Source of the DNA: Thermoflexales bacterium
Lineage (GTDB): Bacteria; Chloroflexota; Anaerolineae; Fen-1058
Reading direction: 5' to 3'
NCBI GenBank assembly: GCA_016931085.1
Contig: JAFGFO010000099.1
Coordinates: 1 to 15,690 of the forward strand
Length of the DNA stretch: 15,690 nucleotides
Positions 7,238 to 13,888 of the stretch are shown here, piece by piece. A program made the position numbers and the translations under genes. How positions within the stretch are numbered: position 1 is the stretch's first letter; each line of letters begins with the position of its first letter. The notes under the pieces are model-generated. The model was given only the letters and a program-made list of their open reading frames with translations. It did no database searches and was not told where the DNA came from.

Positions 7238-8614
7238 ATGCGTAACAAATATTCCTCTCTTATCATTGTCCTGTCGATCCTGTTGGGGGCGTTGGTGGTA
7301 TCAACCATCAGCCGCGCGGCGCCACTAGACCGCAGCCAGGAGGGCCTACTCCAACCCTCTGCGAGGCTCAAGTCACTCGCCGGCGGGCTTGAGCCTGGCG
7401 CACCACCCACATCCACCTACTCATTCACCCTGCAAGACATCTACAATCGCCTGGCCAGCGGCGAGGCCGGCGCGCAGAGCACCTTTGCCGAGCCGGCCAG
7501 CGGGCCGACCGCCGGCACAGGTCACACGCTCAACGAGATCATGGCGCTTGCCCCGGCCGCCGACGAGGTCCACGGCGCCGGCGCGGCGGAGGTCTTGACC
7601 GGCACGACGGTGTGGGGCTTGACCAGCGGCGCGTGGGGGGTACTCACCGGCACAATGCCGGACAGAGGCGGTGTGGTGATCACGCCTACGACGGCGAGCC
7701 AGGCGATCGCTGCCGGTTACCACAACGGAAGCGGCTACGTGATAGGCGACGCCGACTTGGCAGCGGGCAACATCAAGGCGGGCGCGAACATCTTTGACGT
7801 GAGCGGCGATCCGAACGTGGTAGACACCAGCAGCGGGGACGCGGCAGCGGGCGACGTCCTGAGCGGCAAAGTGGCCTGGGTCGACGGCAGCCAGGTGACA
7901 GGCAGCATGGTTAACCGTGGAGCGGTCGCATACACGCCCGGCACATCTAACCAGACGGTTGCTGCCGGCTACCACGATGGTTTTGGTTATGTAGTGGGCG
8001 ATAGCGACTTGATAAGCGGCAATGTCAAGATCGGTGTGGACCTGTTTGGTATCACAGGGACACTGCTGGAAGGTGGCGTGCCCAAGACCGGCCAAACCAC
8101 ATCGTATGCCACCGGTGACGATGGCGACCTGGAAAAGGGCGTGGCCTGGCCCAGCCCACGCTTCATTACAAGCACGACAGGTGTAGTGACCGACACCCTG
8201 ACCGGGCTGGTCTGGCTGAAGAATGCGAATTGTGCCAACGCAGCGAGAAACTGGGCAACCGCGCTCACGGATGTAGCGTCACTCAATAGCGCTGGCACGA
8301 TGAACGGCAACAACTGCGGCGATACCAGCAACGGAGGCAGCCATCAAACGGATTGGCGGCTGCCGAACGTGCGCGAGATGCAAAGCCTGATCCACTATGG
8401 CTATTACAATCCTGCATTGCCCAACACAGCAGGAACAGGCCAGTGGACGGCGGGGGATCCCTTCACCGGTGTTCAGTTTAGCTTCTTCTGGTCCGCTACT
8501 ACCGACGCCGGCAGTACGGCCTACGCGTGGGTCGTGATCCTGGGCTTTGGCTACGTGAGCAGCGACAATAAGACGTCTAGTTACTATGTATGGCCTGTTC
8601 GCGGCGGACAATGA
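7238..8614 (+). CDS. Secreted DUF1566 (Lcl) protein, candidate DGR variable protein
   Basis: 458 residues, started by ATG 7238 with AAAGGAG at 7226-7232. Residues 1-28 form a signal peptide (basic start, IIVLSILLGALVV, then SRAAP). Two ~50-residue repeats follow: RGGVVITPTTASQAIAAGYH (from 143) and RGAVAYTPGTSNQTVAAGYH (from 227), each continuing with GYV.GD.DL..GN. Residues about 315-458 form a DUF1566/Lcl domain (DTLTGLVWLKN, WRLPNVREMQSLI, FFWSATT, YVWPVRGG). This domain has a C-type-lectin-like fold used by variable proteins of diversity-generating retroelements. The codons between FWSATT and YVWPVRGG (8504-8587) show the pattern expected from adenine mutagenesis: nearly all variable positions are NNC or NNT. 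The avd-like fragment 102 bases downstream supports the reading. Likely exported or surface-associated ligand binding; the target is unknown. Confidence 0.85.
   Translation: MRNKYSSLIIVLSILLGALVVSTISRAAPLDRSQEGLLQPSARLKSLAGGLEPGAPPTSTYSFTLQDIYNRLASGEAGAQSTFAEPASGPTAGTGHTLNEIMALAPAADEVHGAGAAEVLTGTTVWGLTSGAWGVLTGTMPDRGGVVITPTTASQAIAAGYHNGSGYVIGDADLAAGNIKAGANIFDVSGDPNVVDTSSGDAAAGDVLSGKVAWVDGSQVTGSMVNRGAVAYTPGTSNQTVAAGYHDGFGYVVGDSDLISGNVKIGVDLFGITGTLLEGGVPKTGQTTSYATGDDGDLEKGVAWPSPRFITSTTGVVTDTLTGLVWLKNANCANAARNWATALTDVASLNSAGTMNGNNCGDTSNGGSHQTDWRLPNVREMQSLIHYGYYNPALPNTAGTGQWTAGDPFTGVQFSFFWSATTDAGSTAYAWVVILGFGYVSSDNKTSSYYVWPVRGGQ
8486..8611 (+). other. Candidate DGR variable region (VR) ending in a GC-rich IMH-like stretch
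   Basis: The last ~126 bases of the DUF1566 gene have invariant codons (TTC TGG TCC GCT ACT ACC, GCG TGG, GTA TGG CCT GTT CGC GGC GGA) interspersed with pyrimidine-ending codons such as GAC, GGC, AGT, TAC, GTC, ATC, TTT and TCT, which can all arise from AAC or AAT by changing A. The 3' end TGGCCTGTTCGCGGCGG resembles an initiation-of-mutagenic-homing site. No template repeat copy is visible in this window. Confidence 0.5.
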
Positions 8615-8716
8615 GGGGCTTTGACGCTTTGACACTTTGGGCGCTTTAGACGCGCGCAAAGCAAATTTGAACATATGTTCTACATATTCGATTCACACTA
8701 ACGATTGAGAGGGATT

Positions 8717-8929
8717 ATGGCGCGCTACGAACACTTGCCTATTTTTCACGCGGCTTATGAACTGGCCGTGCACGTTGAAAAGATCGTGCGCCATTTCAGC
8801 CGCTATCACAAGTACACGCTGGGCACAGAATTGCGCAACAAGAGCCGTGGCATCTATCGGATTCGCTTCCACTCTCGCTGCAACTACAAGCGCGTTTCTA
8901 ACACAAGTGTTGTGGGGGAACCGCGCTGA
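8717..8929 (+). pseudogene. avd: Truncated avd-like gene (DGR accessory four-helix-bundle protein)
   Basis: The first ~43 residues (MARYEHLPIFHAAYELAVHV, then EKIVRHFSRYHKYTLGTELR) match the N-terminal half of Avd/S23-like four-helix-bundle proteins that assist the DGR reverse transcriptase. After NKSRG the expected helices are replaced by an unrelated tail ending at 8929, giving 70 residues where family members have about 110-130. ATG 8717 is preceded by GAGAGGGA. It lies 102 bases after the DUF1566 gene, the usual order in DGR cassettes, but no template repeat or reverse transcriptase follows; a surface-protein gene begins 19 bases later. I infer that the distal part of the cassette was deleted. 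Confidence 0.7.
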
Positions 8930-8948
8930 TTGTATGGAGGGATTGAAA

Positions 8949-10964
8949 ATGAGGACAAAATTCGGCAAGCCCATTTTGCATGCCGCCCTGCTTGCGACGG
9001 GCGTTGTAATGCTACTTGCTGTGGGCTGGGCTGCCGCCAGCGGCAATGTGGACCCGGCCAGGCGCTTTGCCTGGAGCGCCGCCACCGGTTGGATCAACTT
9101 TAGCCCGGCCCACGGCGGTGTGGCGGTCTACGACGATCATCTGGAAGGCTACGCCTGGGCGGAGAACACCGGCTGGATACACCTGGGTACCTATACCGGC
9201 GGCGGCTCGTACACCTACGCCAACAGCTCGAACAGCGATTACGGCGTGAACGTAAGCACAGGTGGGGCGCTGTCGGGCTACGCCTGGAGCACAACCGCCG
9301 GCTGGATCAACTTTGCGCCCACCTATGGCGGAGTGAGTATTGATCCCGACGACGGCAGCTTCAGCGGCTACGCCTGGTCGGAAAACACCGGCTGGATACA
9401 CTTCAAGCCGGATACCTACAACGTCGTCGCCACAGGCGGCAGCGTTAATGCGAGCGATAAATACGCCTGGAGCACAGCCGCCGGTTGGATCAATTTCAGC
9501 CCGGCCCACGGCGGCGTGGCCGTCTACGACGATCACCTGGAAAGCTACGCCTGGGCGGAAAACGCCGGTTGGATACGCCTAGGCACACACACCGGCGGCG
9601 GCCCACACACCTACGCCAACAGCTCGAACAGCGATTATGGCGTCAACGTGGACGCGAGCTGGGCGCTGTCCGGCTACGCCTGGAGCACGACCGCCGGCTG
9701 GGTCAACTTTGCGCCCACCTACGGCGGGGTGAGCATAGACCCTGACGACGGCAGCTTTAGCGGCTACGCCTGGTCGGAAAACACCGGCTGGATCCACTTC
9801 AAGCCAGATACTTACAACGTCGCTGTGCTGCTGGCTGAGCTGTCTCTCACCAAAGTGATCAGCCCTGAGATGGCTGCTCCGGGCCAGGTCGTTACCTACA
9901 CCCTGGCCTTTTCCAACACGGGCAGCAATCCCGCTTTGGGCGTGGTCATCAGCGACGACGTGCCGGTCAGCCTGACGGTGCAAGCCGTGATCACGCACAG
10001 CGATGTGGGGCTGGTCCAAAGCGGCACCGGCAATCGCTACGCCTGGCGGGCGGACAACCTGCCGGCCGGCCAGGGCGGGGCCATTACGATCACGGGGCAA
10101 ATCAGCCCGCTGCTGCCTTCCGGCGCTTTCACCAACACGGCCAGCATGGCAGCCGCACAGGCAGCCGTGGAGGCCACAGCAAGCCTGATGGTCGTGCGCG
10201 AGGTCTATGCTTCGCAACAAAGCGGCCCGTGGAGCAGCGGTGCCACCTGGGGAAGCGCGACTACTCCCACCGCGATGGACAGCGTGACTGTCACCGCCGG
10301 CACGACCGTCACCGTCGACAGCGATGCCCAGTGCTATCGCCTGTTCGTCGAGCCGGGCGGCGTGCTGGTGATTCCCGCTGGCGTCATGCTCAGCATTGAG
10401 GGCGAGCTTGTCAACAACGGGACACTGCGCCAGGTCGTGGGCAGCGTCCCGGCTGGCTCCCCCACCACCTTCCTCCACATCCAGGACTTGACCGGAACCC
10501 AGTACCGGCACTGGGGCGTGGTCATCACGTCCACCGGCGGATCGATGGGTACAATCACGGTGACGATCAGGGGCAACCAGGATTGCGGCGGCGGTGGCTC
10601 GCCCGTGCAGCGCTGCTTTGTGATCGAGCCTGCCAACCCCACGACAGCCACCCTGCAGTTCTACTATCGCTCGGTCGAGACCAACACCAACAGCTCGCCG
10701 CTCGTCTGGCGTTGGGATGGCACGACATGGCAATTGGTCGCAAACCCGGTGGACACAGAATGGGGAGGCAGCGGTGACGCGCTGTGGGTGCGTGTCACCA
10801 ATGGGCCAGCGTATTCGCCTTTTGTCCTGGCTGAGAGCGACCTGGTCCCCACAGCGGTCGCGCTGCGCGCCCTGGCCGCACGGCCGGCCGGGCCGGCAGC
10901 TTGGCTGGTCGTCAGCATCGTTATGCTTGGCGCAGCAGTGGTTGTTCTCAAACGCAAAAGGTGA
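8949..10964 (+). CDS. Surface protein with YAW/GWI repeats and a DUF11 domain
   Basis: 671 residues from ATG 8949, chosen because GGAGGG (8936-8941) lies 7 bases upstream and a signal peptide follows (KPILHAALLATGVVMLLAVG, cleavage near AAASG); the open frame extends further upstream but without homology. Residues 40-303 hold eight copies of an ~20-residue motif of the form YAWSENTGWIHF, arranged as two blocks of four produced by a 396-bp duplication. Residues about 298-410 resemble DUF11 (LTKVISPEMAAPGQVVTYTL). Residues about 418-500 resemble a G8/beta-helix entry segment (GPWSSGATWGSA, VTAGTTVTVDSD). The C-terminus has PTAVALRALAA, a hydrophobic segment (about 647-666) and a KRKR tail, as in wall- or membrane-anchored proteins. 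Probably cell-envelope displayed; no enzyme motif is seen. Confidence 0.8.
   Translation: MRTKFGKPILHAALLATGVVMLLAVGWAAASGNVDPARRFAWSAATGWINFSPAHGGVAVYDDHLEGYAWAENTGWIHLGTYTGGGSYTYANSSNSDYGVNVSTGGALSGYAWSTTAGWINFAPTYGGVSIDPDDGSFSGYAWSENTGWIHFKPDTYNVVATGGSVNASDKYAWSTAAGWINFSPAHGGVAVYDDHLESYAWAENAGWIRLGTHTGGGPHTYANSSNSDYGVNVDASWALSGYAWSTTAGWVNFAPTYGGVSIDPDDGSFSGYAWSENTGWIHFKPDTYNVAVLLAELSLTKVISPEMAAPGQVVTYTLAFSNTGSNPALGVVISDDVPVSLTVQAVITHSDVGLVQSGTGNRYAWRADNLPAGQGGAITITGQISPLLPSGAFTNTASMAAAQAAVEATASLMVVREVYASQQSGPWSSGATWGSATTPTAMDSVTVTAGTTVTVDSDAQCYRLFVEPGGVLVIPAGVMLSIEGELVNNGTLRQVVGSVPAGSPTTFLHIQDLTGTQYRHWGVVITSTGGSMGTITVTIRGNQDCGGGGSPVQRCFVIEPANPTTATLQFYYRSVETNTNSSPLVWRWDGTTWQLVANPVDTEWGGSGDALWVRVTNGPAYSPFVLAESDLVPTAVALRALAARPAGPAAWLVVSIVMLGAAVVVLKRKR
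9063..9826 (+). repeat. 396-bp tandem duplication within the surface-protein gene
   Basis: The block beginning near 9063 is repeated with a 396-base (132-codon) offset near 9459. For example, GCCTGGAGC occurs at 9069 and 9465 and the GATAC-TACAACGTCG block ends each unit (about 9411 and 9807). Each unit contains four YAW...GWI motifs. High identity points to a recent duplication or to ongoing unequal recombination. Confidence 0.8.
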
Positions 10965-10965
10965 C

Positions 10966-10999
10966 GGTTGGGGGAGGGTTCGTCCCTCTCCCAACCTTT
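10966..10999 (+). terminator. Hairpin terminator after the surface-protein gene
   Basis: GGTTGGGGGAGGG (10966-10978) pairs with CCCTCTCCCAACC (10984-10996), 13 bp with one G-U pair and a TTCGT loop, two bases after the stop codon. Only a short TTT tract follows, so termination may be weak. Confidence 0.55.
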
Positions 11000-11065
11000 C
11001 AAAACCATATCGTCACGTTTGGCCGATTGCCAAAATGTGACGGTATGGGAGTAGACTCAAAAAAC

Positions 11066-11093
11066 TTGACTATAGCCAATGATGCGGTAAAAT
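11066..11093 (+). promoter_or_regulatory. Promoter reading into the 156-bp structured repeat
   Basis: TTGACT (11066-11071), a 16-base spacer and TAAAAT (11088-11093) fit a sigma-70 promoter. Transcription would begin near 11100, within the repeat, and could end at the terminator-like hairpin at 11211-11244. Confidence 0.5.
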
Positions 11094-11247
11094 AATGCCA
11101 GGAACCCCGCCGGAGATATACTATGCTCGGCCGAGATGTGGACTTTTATGCCCGATTACGCCTGTAAAAAGTCTATAACCTGCCCATATGCAGCATAGTA
11201 TCTCCGGTCCGACGCCCACCCCACATGGGGTGGGTCGTCTCTTTGTA
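11092..11247 (+). ncRNA. Structured 156-bp repeat, copy A; candidate small RNA or miniature element
   Basis: About 93-94% identical to 13889-14045. A long-range stem pairs CCGGAGATATACTATGCT (11110-11127) with AGCATAGTATCTCCGG (11192-11207), with a 2-base bulge. A second hairpin pairs GACGCCCACCCC (11211-11222) with GGGGTGGGTCGTC (11227-11239), followed by TCTTT, which looks like an intrinsic terminator. Both stems are unchanged in the other copy, and differences fall mostly in loops. A promoter directly precedes this copy. No ORF is conserved. It could be a small RNA of about 145 nt or a non-autonomous mobile element; I do not recognise a known RNA family. Confidence 0.55.
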
Positions 11248-11254
11248 TGGGGAA

Positions 11255-11534
11255 TCAGTGGACCTCGTCGTGGGTCCCGATCGTCTCCAGCAGAATCGCT
11301 TCTTCGCCTTCGTACTGGACAAATCGGAAAACGATGCGCAGATTGTACTCGACAGTGCAGGCCAACTGGCCGGACAGCCTGCCTTTCAGCTTATGCGTGC
11401 GCAACTTGCTGAAAAGCATCTTCCACCAACGCGTCCAGCGATGCACGGATCGCTTCGGCCGTCTCGGGCCGCTTGCTGACCACTCGCCTGGCGGCACGCA
11501 CAAACGCCGTCGAGCGCAACAATCGCCGCCTCAC
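11255..11534 (-). pseudogene. RelE/YafQ-like toxin, frameshifted
   Basis: A GTG at 11534 overlaps the antitoxin stop (GTGA), indicating translational coupling. The frame encodes a RelE-type start (RRRLLRSTAFVRAARRVV, EAIRASLDALVEDAF) but runs into TAA soon after. The second half (LRTHKLKGRLSGQL, LRIVFRF, LLETIGTHDEVH) is in another frame. Removing one base from the TTTT run (AAAA on the plus strand, 11412-11415) joins them as DAFSKLRTHKLKG, the expected family sequence. The restored protein would be about 92 residues, normal for an mRNA-interferase toxin of this group. Either the toxin is inactivated, the homopolymer is a sequencing error, or slippage at the run restores it. Confidence 0.75.
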
Positions 11535-11746
11535 CCCAACACCTCAGCCATCAACTCGTCGGGGGTGCAAGGCTTACAGTTGCCGGCCAAGAACTCGCGG
11601 TAGGCCTCGTCGACGTCTTCAGCCAGTTCTTCCCGCCGACGCTCTGCTATGCGCCGGCGCAAAACATCGACCACGGTTTCTTGCTCGTCTAACGGCAGCG
11701 CGTCCACCGCTTCCAGAACATCGCCAAATCGCAAGATCGCGTCCAT
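11531..11746 (-). CDS. Antitoxin of a RelBE-type pair
   Basis: 71 residues, acidic and helical (PLDEQETVVDVLRRRIAERR, then DEAYREFLAG, ending MAEVLG). I do not see a clear DNA-binding motif. The identification rests on size, composition and position: its stop overlaps the start of a RelE-like toxin frame by GTGA. ATG 11746 has AGGAGGC (11751-11757) 5 bases upstream and an extended -10 (TGG-TATAAT on the minus strand, 11764-11772), so it is the first gene of a two-gene operon. Intact. Confidence 0.75.
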   Translation of the reverse strand: MDAILRFGDVLEAVDALPLDEQETVVDVLRRRIAERRREELAEDVDEAYREFLAGNCKPCTPDELMAEVLG

Positions 11747-11763
11747 TTTTGCCTCCTGCTACT

Positions 11764-11772
11764 ATTATACCA
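11764..11772 (-). promoter_or_regulatory. Extended -10 promoter of the RelBE-type operon
   Basis: On the minus strand TGG is followed directly by TATAAT, an extended -10 element, 17 bases before the antitoxin ATG. The -35 (TACAAA with a 17-base spacer) is weak, as often tolerated with an extended -10. Confidence 0.55.
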
Positions 11773-11927
11773 TAACCACCCAAGACTTTGTACAGACACT
11801 AGCAGCCATCGCGCTTGTGGCGCTTTCCATCTTCTTTATTCCCTCCAATCTTCTTAATTTGCCCTGTCACGTTTTTTGACATGCCTTGCCCCCAAAAACG
11901 GCGCGAAACACGAGTTTTGGCGCAGAC

Positions 11928-11971
11928 CAGGTGGTCGGCAGTTCAAATCTGCCCGCCCCGACAAAATGGCG
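11928..11971 (+). repeat. Right att-like direct repeat (partial tRNA-Pro copy)
   Basis: Identical over 44 bases to 14-57. The bases upstream (GTTTTGGCGCAGAC) do not form an anticodon arm or acceptor 5' strand, so this is only a displaced tRNA 3' end and not a functional tRNA. It marks the junction between the 11.9-kb element on the left and a second, related att-integrase unit on the right. Confidence 0.85.
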
Positions 11972-12002
11972 ACTTGCGCCAACGATGCGCAAGTCGCTTT
12001 TT
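11969..12002 (+). terminator. Terminator hairpin after the right att copy
   Basis: GCGACTTGCGC (11969-11979) pairs with GCGCAAGTCGC (11987-11997), 11 bp with a 7-base loop, followed by TTTTT. It differs from the hairpin at 55-83 at two stem positions, both compensated on the other strand, and is followed by the same CGTCTTCTTTATTCG. Confidence 0.7.
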
Positions 12003-12023
12003 CGTCTTCTTTATTCGGCTTTT

Positions 12024-12470
12024 TTACCTCCCCGAAAGCTTGGAGCTTTCGGGGAGGTGCATCTGTGTCAACCCCGCGATCATCCCCCTCACATCATCCT
12101 GGTTCAGCACGGCATAGATGCCGTCCGTCACCGACAGGTCGGCGTGCATCAGGTTCATGCTGACGGCCTTATACGTGGCCACGTCGGGCGCCAGCTTGAG
12201 CGCGTACACGGCATAGCCATGCCTGATCTTGTGCGGCGAGCGATAGCGCACCCTGGCATGTCTGCACAAGCGCTTGAGCCCCTTGGCCACCTTGTCGCGC
12301 CGGTTCACGTTGGGCTTGCTGGACACGAGCACACTCATTCCGTCCGTCGCCAGGTGCGCGTACCACAACGCCGAGCCGGGCAGCTCGGCCCGGACGATCT
12401 CGTCCCACCTGGCCACGACCTGGACCAGATCAGGCAGGTCCAGCAAATAGGCTGACCGTCGTGCAGCCAA
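12024..12470 (-). pseudogene. Tyrosine recombinase, C-terminal part, adjacent to right att
   Basis: Up to 148 residues. The C-terminal half has the recombinase motifs SPHKIRHGYAVYAL (HxxR), MNLMHADLS (second histidine) and TDGIYAVL (tyrosine nucleophile). The box I arginine and the N-terminal DNA-binding domain are absent; the frame passes at about 12450-12470 into DNA that on the plus strand encodes a surface protein, so the gene was cut there. It is the fuller relative of the stump at 198-342 and sits at the same distance and orientation from its att repeat. Its last ten codons lie in a perfect 15-bp hairpin (12026-12058). Likely inactive. Confidence 0.75.
12026..12058. repeat. Perfect 15-bp hairpin repeat at the recombinase 3' end
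   Basis: ACCTCCCCGAAAGCT (12026-12040) pairs perfectly with AGCTTTCGGGGAGGT (12044-12058) around TGG. It overlaps the stop codon of the minus-strand recombinase. There is no T tract after it on the plus strand; on the minus strand it is followed by A residues, so it is a REP-type repeat and not an obvious terminator. Confidence 0.65.
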
Positions 12471-12985
12471 TCGCCGCCCCAGGCCCGTACAGCTTTGACG
12501 GGACGTGCGTGCAGCTCCACTTTGCCCCCGGCACGACGGGTGCGCTAAACGCCGTCACAGCCACGCTGAGCCTCACCTATCCTACCGGCACACCCAGCGG
12601 CCTGCCGCGCCGCTATGACATCGCCGGCAACGTGGTCAGCGGCTTTACGGCCACGCTGCGCGTGTGCTACAGCCACGACGACTTGGCGCGGGCCGGCATC
12701 TCATCGGAGGACGAACACAGACTGGTGCTGTACCGCTACGAAGCGGGCAACGGGTGGGTGCCATACACGTCAGTGGTGCACACCGAGACGAACGTCATCA
12801 CCACGACCGTCACCGGTTTCAGCACCTGGGCGATTGGCATACCGGAAACCCACGAGCCGACGGCGGTAGGCCTGCGCGCGGCAAAGCAGGAGCAAAGCCG
12901 GCCGGCTCCCTGGCTTGGCTTGCTGATGGGGGTAGGAATGCTGTGCCTGGCCGGCGTATACTGGCTGCAGCGGCGCAGGCAATAA
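12452..12985 (+). pseudogene. C-terminal fragment of a surface protein
   Basis: About 177 codons, open from before GTG 12461, with no ribosome-binding site or signal peptide. The content resembles the end of a large envelope protein: beta-rich segment (PYSFDGTCVQLHFAPGT, LPRRYDIAGNVVSGFTATL), a GFSTWAIG motif, then PTAVGLRAAKQEQ, a hydrophobic stretch (LGLLMGVGMLCLAGVYWL) and an RRRQ tail. The last ~50 residues share their organisation with the C-terminus of the 671-residue protein at 8949-10964 (PTAVALRA, hydrophobic, KRKR). The 5' part was lost at the junction with the recombinase remnant. Confidence 0.65.
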
Positions 12986-12998
12986 GGAATTCCGGCTA

Positions 12999-13027
12999 TT
13001 GACACTTGCTTTCACAACGGTTATAAT
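12999..13027 (+). promoter_or_regulatory. Consensus sigma-70 promoter of the AbrB/PIN operon
   Basis: TTGACA (12999-13004), exactly 17 bases, TATAAT (13022-13027): a perfect consensus. Just downstream an inverted repeat CGCTCG (13041-13046) / CGAGCG (13056-13061) could be the operator for antitoxin autoregulation. Confidence 0.85.
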
Positions 13028-13126
13028 CACTGATAGCAAGCGCTCGACACAACCGCGAGCGTCAAAAATGCCTTTGCCTTTTTAGAATGGCCGGGGCTTT
13101 GCACGATCGTACAGAAGGGAAACAAA

Positions 13127-13456
13127 ATGGGACAACAATTGCTGGTGGAAAAAGTATCAGCAGATGGTAAAATCAATATTCCCAAACACTTGCGTGCATT
13201 ATTCCACCTCAAAACTGGTGACGATGTGTTCTGGCACGTGGCGGAAGATGGGACCCTAGTTGCCAAAATCTATGCCGAATCATCTGATACACCTTCTGAG
13301 GTGCGCCGCCAGTTGCGACGGCTCGCCCAGCGAATGGATCGTTCCAAGAGCATCATGGCCACTCTACGCGAGGTCAGAGGAGAAGAATATCAGACGGTTC
13401 TAGCCAATCAAGAGTGGGTTGACCAAGCGATGGGGAGCCAATCAGAAACTCGATGA
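13127..13456 (+). CDS. AbrB/SpoVT-type (VapB/MazE-like) antitoxin
   Basis: 109 residues. The N-terminal ~50 residues form a swapped-hairpin AbrB DNA-binding domain (VEKVSADGKINIPKHLRALF, LKTGDDVFWHVAEDGTLVAK). The C-terminal half is helical and charged (VRRQLRRLAQRMDR), suited to wrapping the toxin. ATG 13127 is preceded by AGAAGGGA. Its stop overlaps the toxin start as ATGA, so the two genes are coupled. It most likely binds its own promoter region, which carries a consensus promoter and a short inverted repeat. Intact. Confidence 0.85.
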   Translation: MGQQLLVEKVSADGKINIPKHLRALFHLKTGDDVFWHVAEDGTLVAKIYAESSDTPSEVRRQLRRLAQRMDRSKSIMATLREVRGEEYQTVLANQEWVDQAMGSQSETR

Positions 13457-13884
13457 AGATCTATCTGGACACTTCTGTACTCGTCGTTTTTTTGTATGGT
13501 GAGATCGAGGAGCCAGAACGCTTTCGTTCTACTCGAGCATTGTTTAACCGCATTGAGGCAGGCGAGATCGAAGCGGTGATTTCGTTTTACGCTATGCAAG
13601 AGATATACGGATACATTGTCCGAAAATCTCCACCTGAGGACGTTGACGTGGCATTCCGCACCGGTATGCTGGCATTGTTTAGCCTGCCGTTGGTCGTGGT
13701 TCCGTATCTTGATAGAACCAGGTTGGAAGCATGGCGGCGAAAGACGAGTGCCCGAGATGTGACAGACATTCCACATCTTGCCGTTGCTATGGAAAGACGT
13801 TGTGACGTCATGGCAGCTTATGACGAGACATTTCGTCAAGCCGTCGAGGGATTGGCTTACCACACGCCAGAAGAACTGGTCTGA
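13453..13884 (+). CDS. PIN-domain (VapC-like) toxin
   Basis: 143 residues, a full-length PIN-domain ribonuclease. The acidic metal-binding set is visible: D6 in YLDTSVL, E50 in AMQEIYG, D105 in DVTDIPHLA, and D124 in AAYDETF. These proteins cleave tRNA or rRNA when the antitoxin is degraded. The start overlaps the stop of the AbrB-type antitoxin by ATGA. This is the only toxin in the window without a visible lesion. Five bases after its stop the second copy of the 156-bp structured repeat begins, whose terminal hairpin may also terminate this operon. Confidence 0.85.
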   Translation: MKIYLDTSVLVVFLYGEIEEPERFRSTRALFNRIEAGEIEAVISFYAMQEIYGYIVRKSPPEDVDVAFRTGMLALFSLPLVVVPYLDRTRLEAWRRKTSARDVTDIPHLAVAMERRCDVMAAYDETFRQAVEGLAYHTPEELV

Positions 13885-13888
13885 TAAG

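Noticed and set aside
9579..10994. 471-codon minus-strand open frame opposite the surface protein
   Set aside because: Mirror frame of GC-rich repetitive coding DNA; low-complexity composition and no domain.
11771..11927. 157-bp stretch between the RelBE-type promoter and the right att copy
   Set aside because: Contains a small CCAAAA...TTTTGG inverted repeat but no ORF, tRNA 5' half or other structure I can support.
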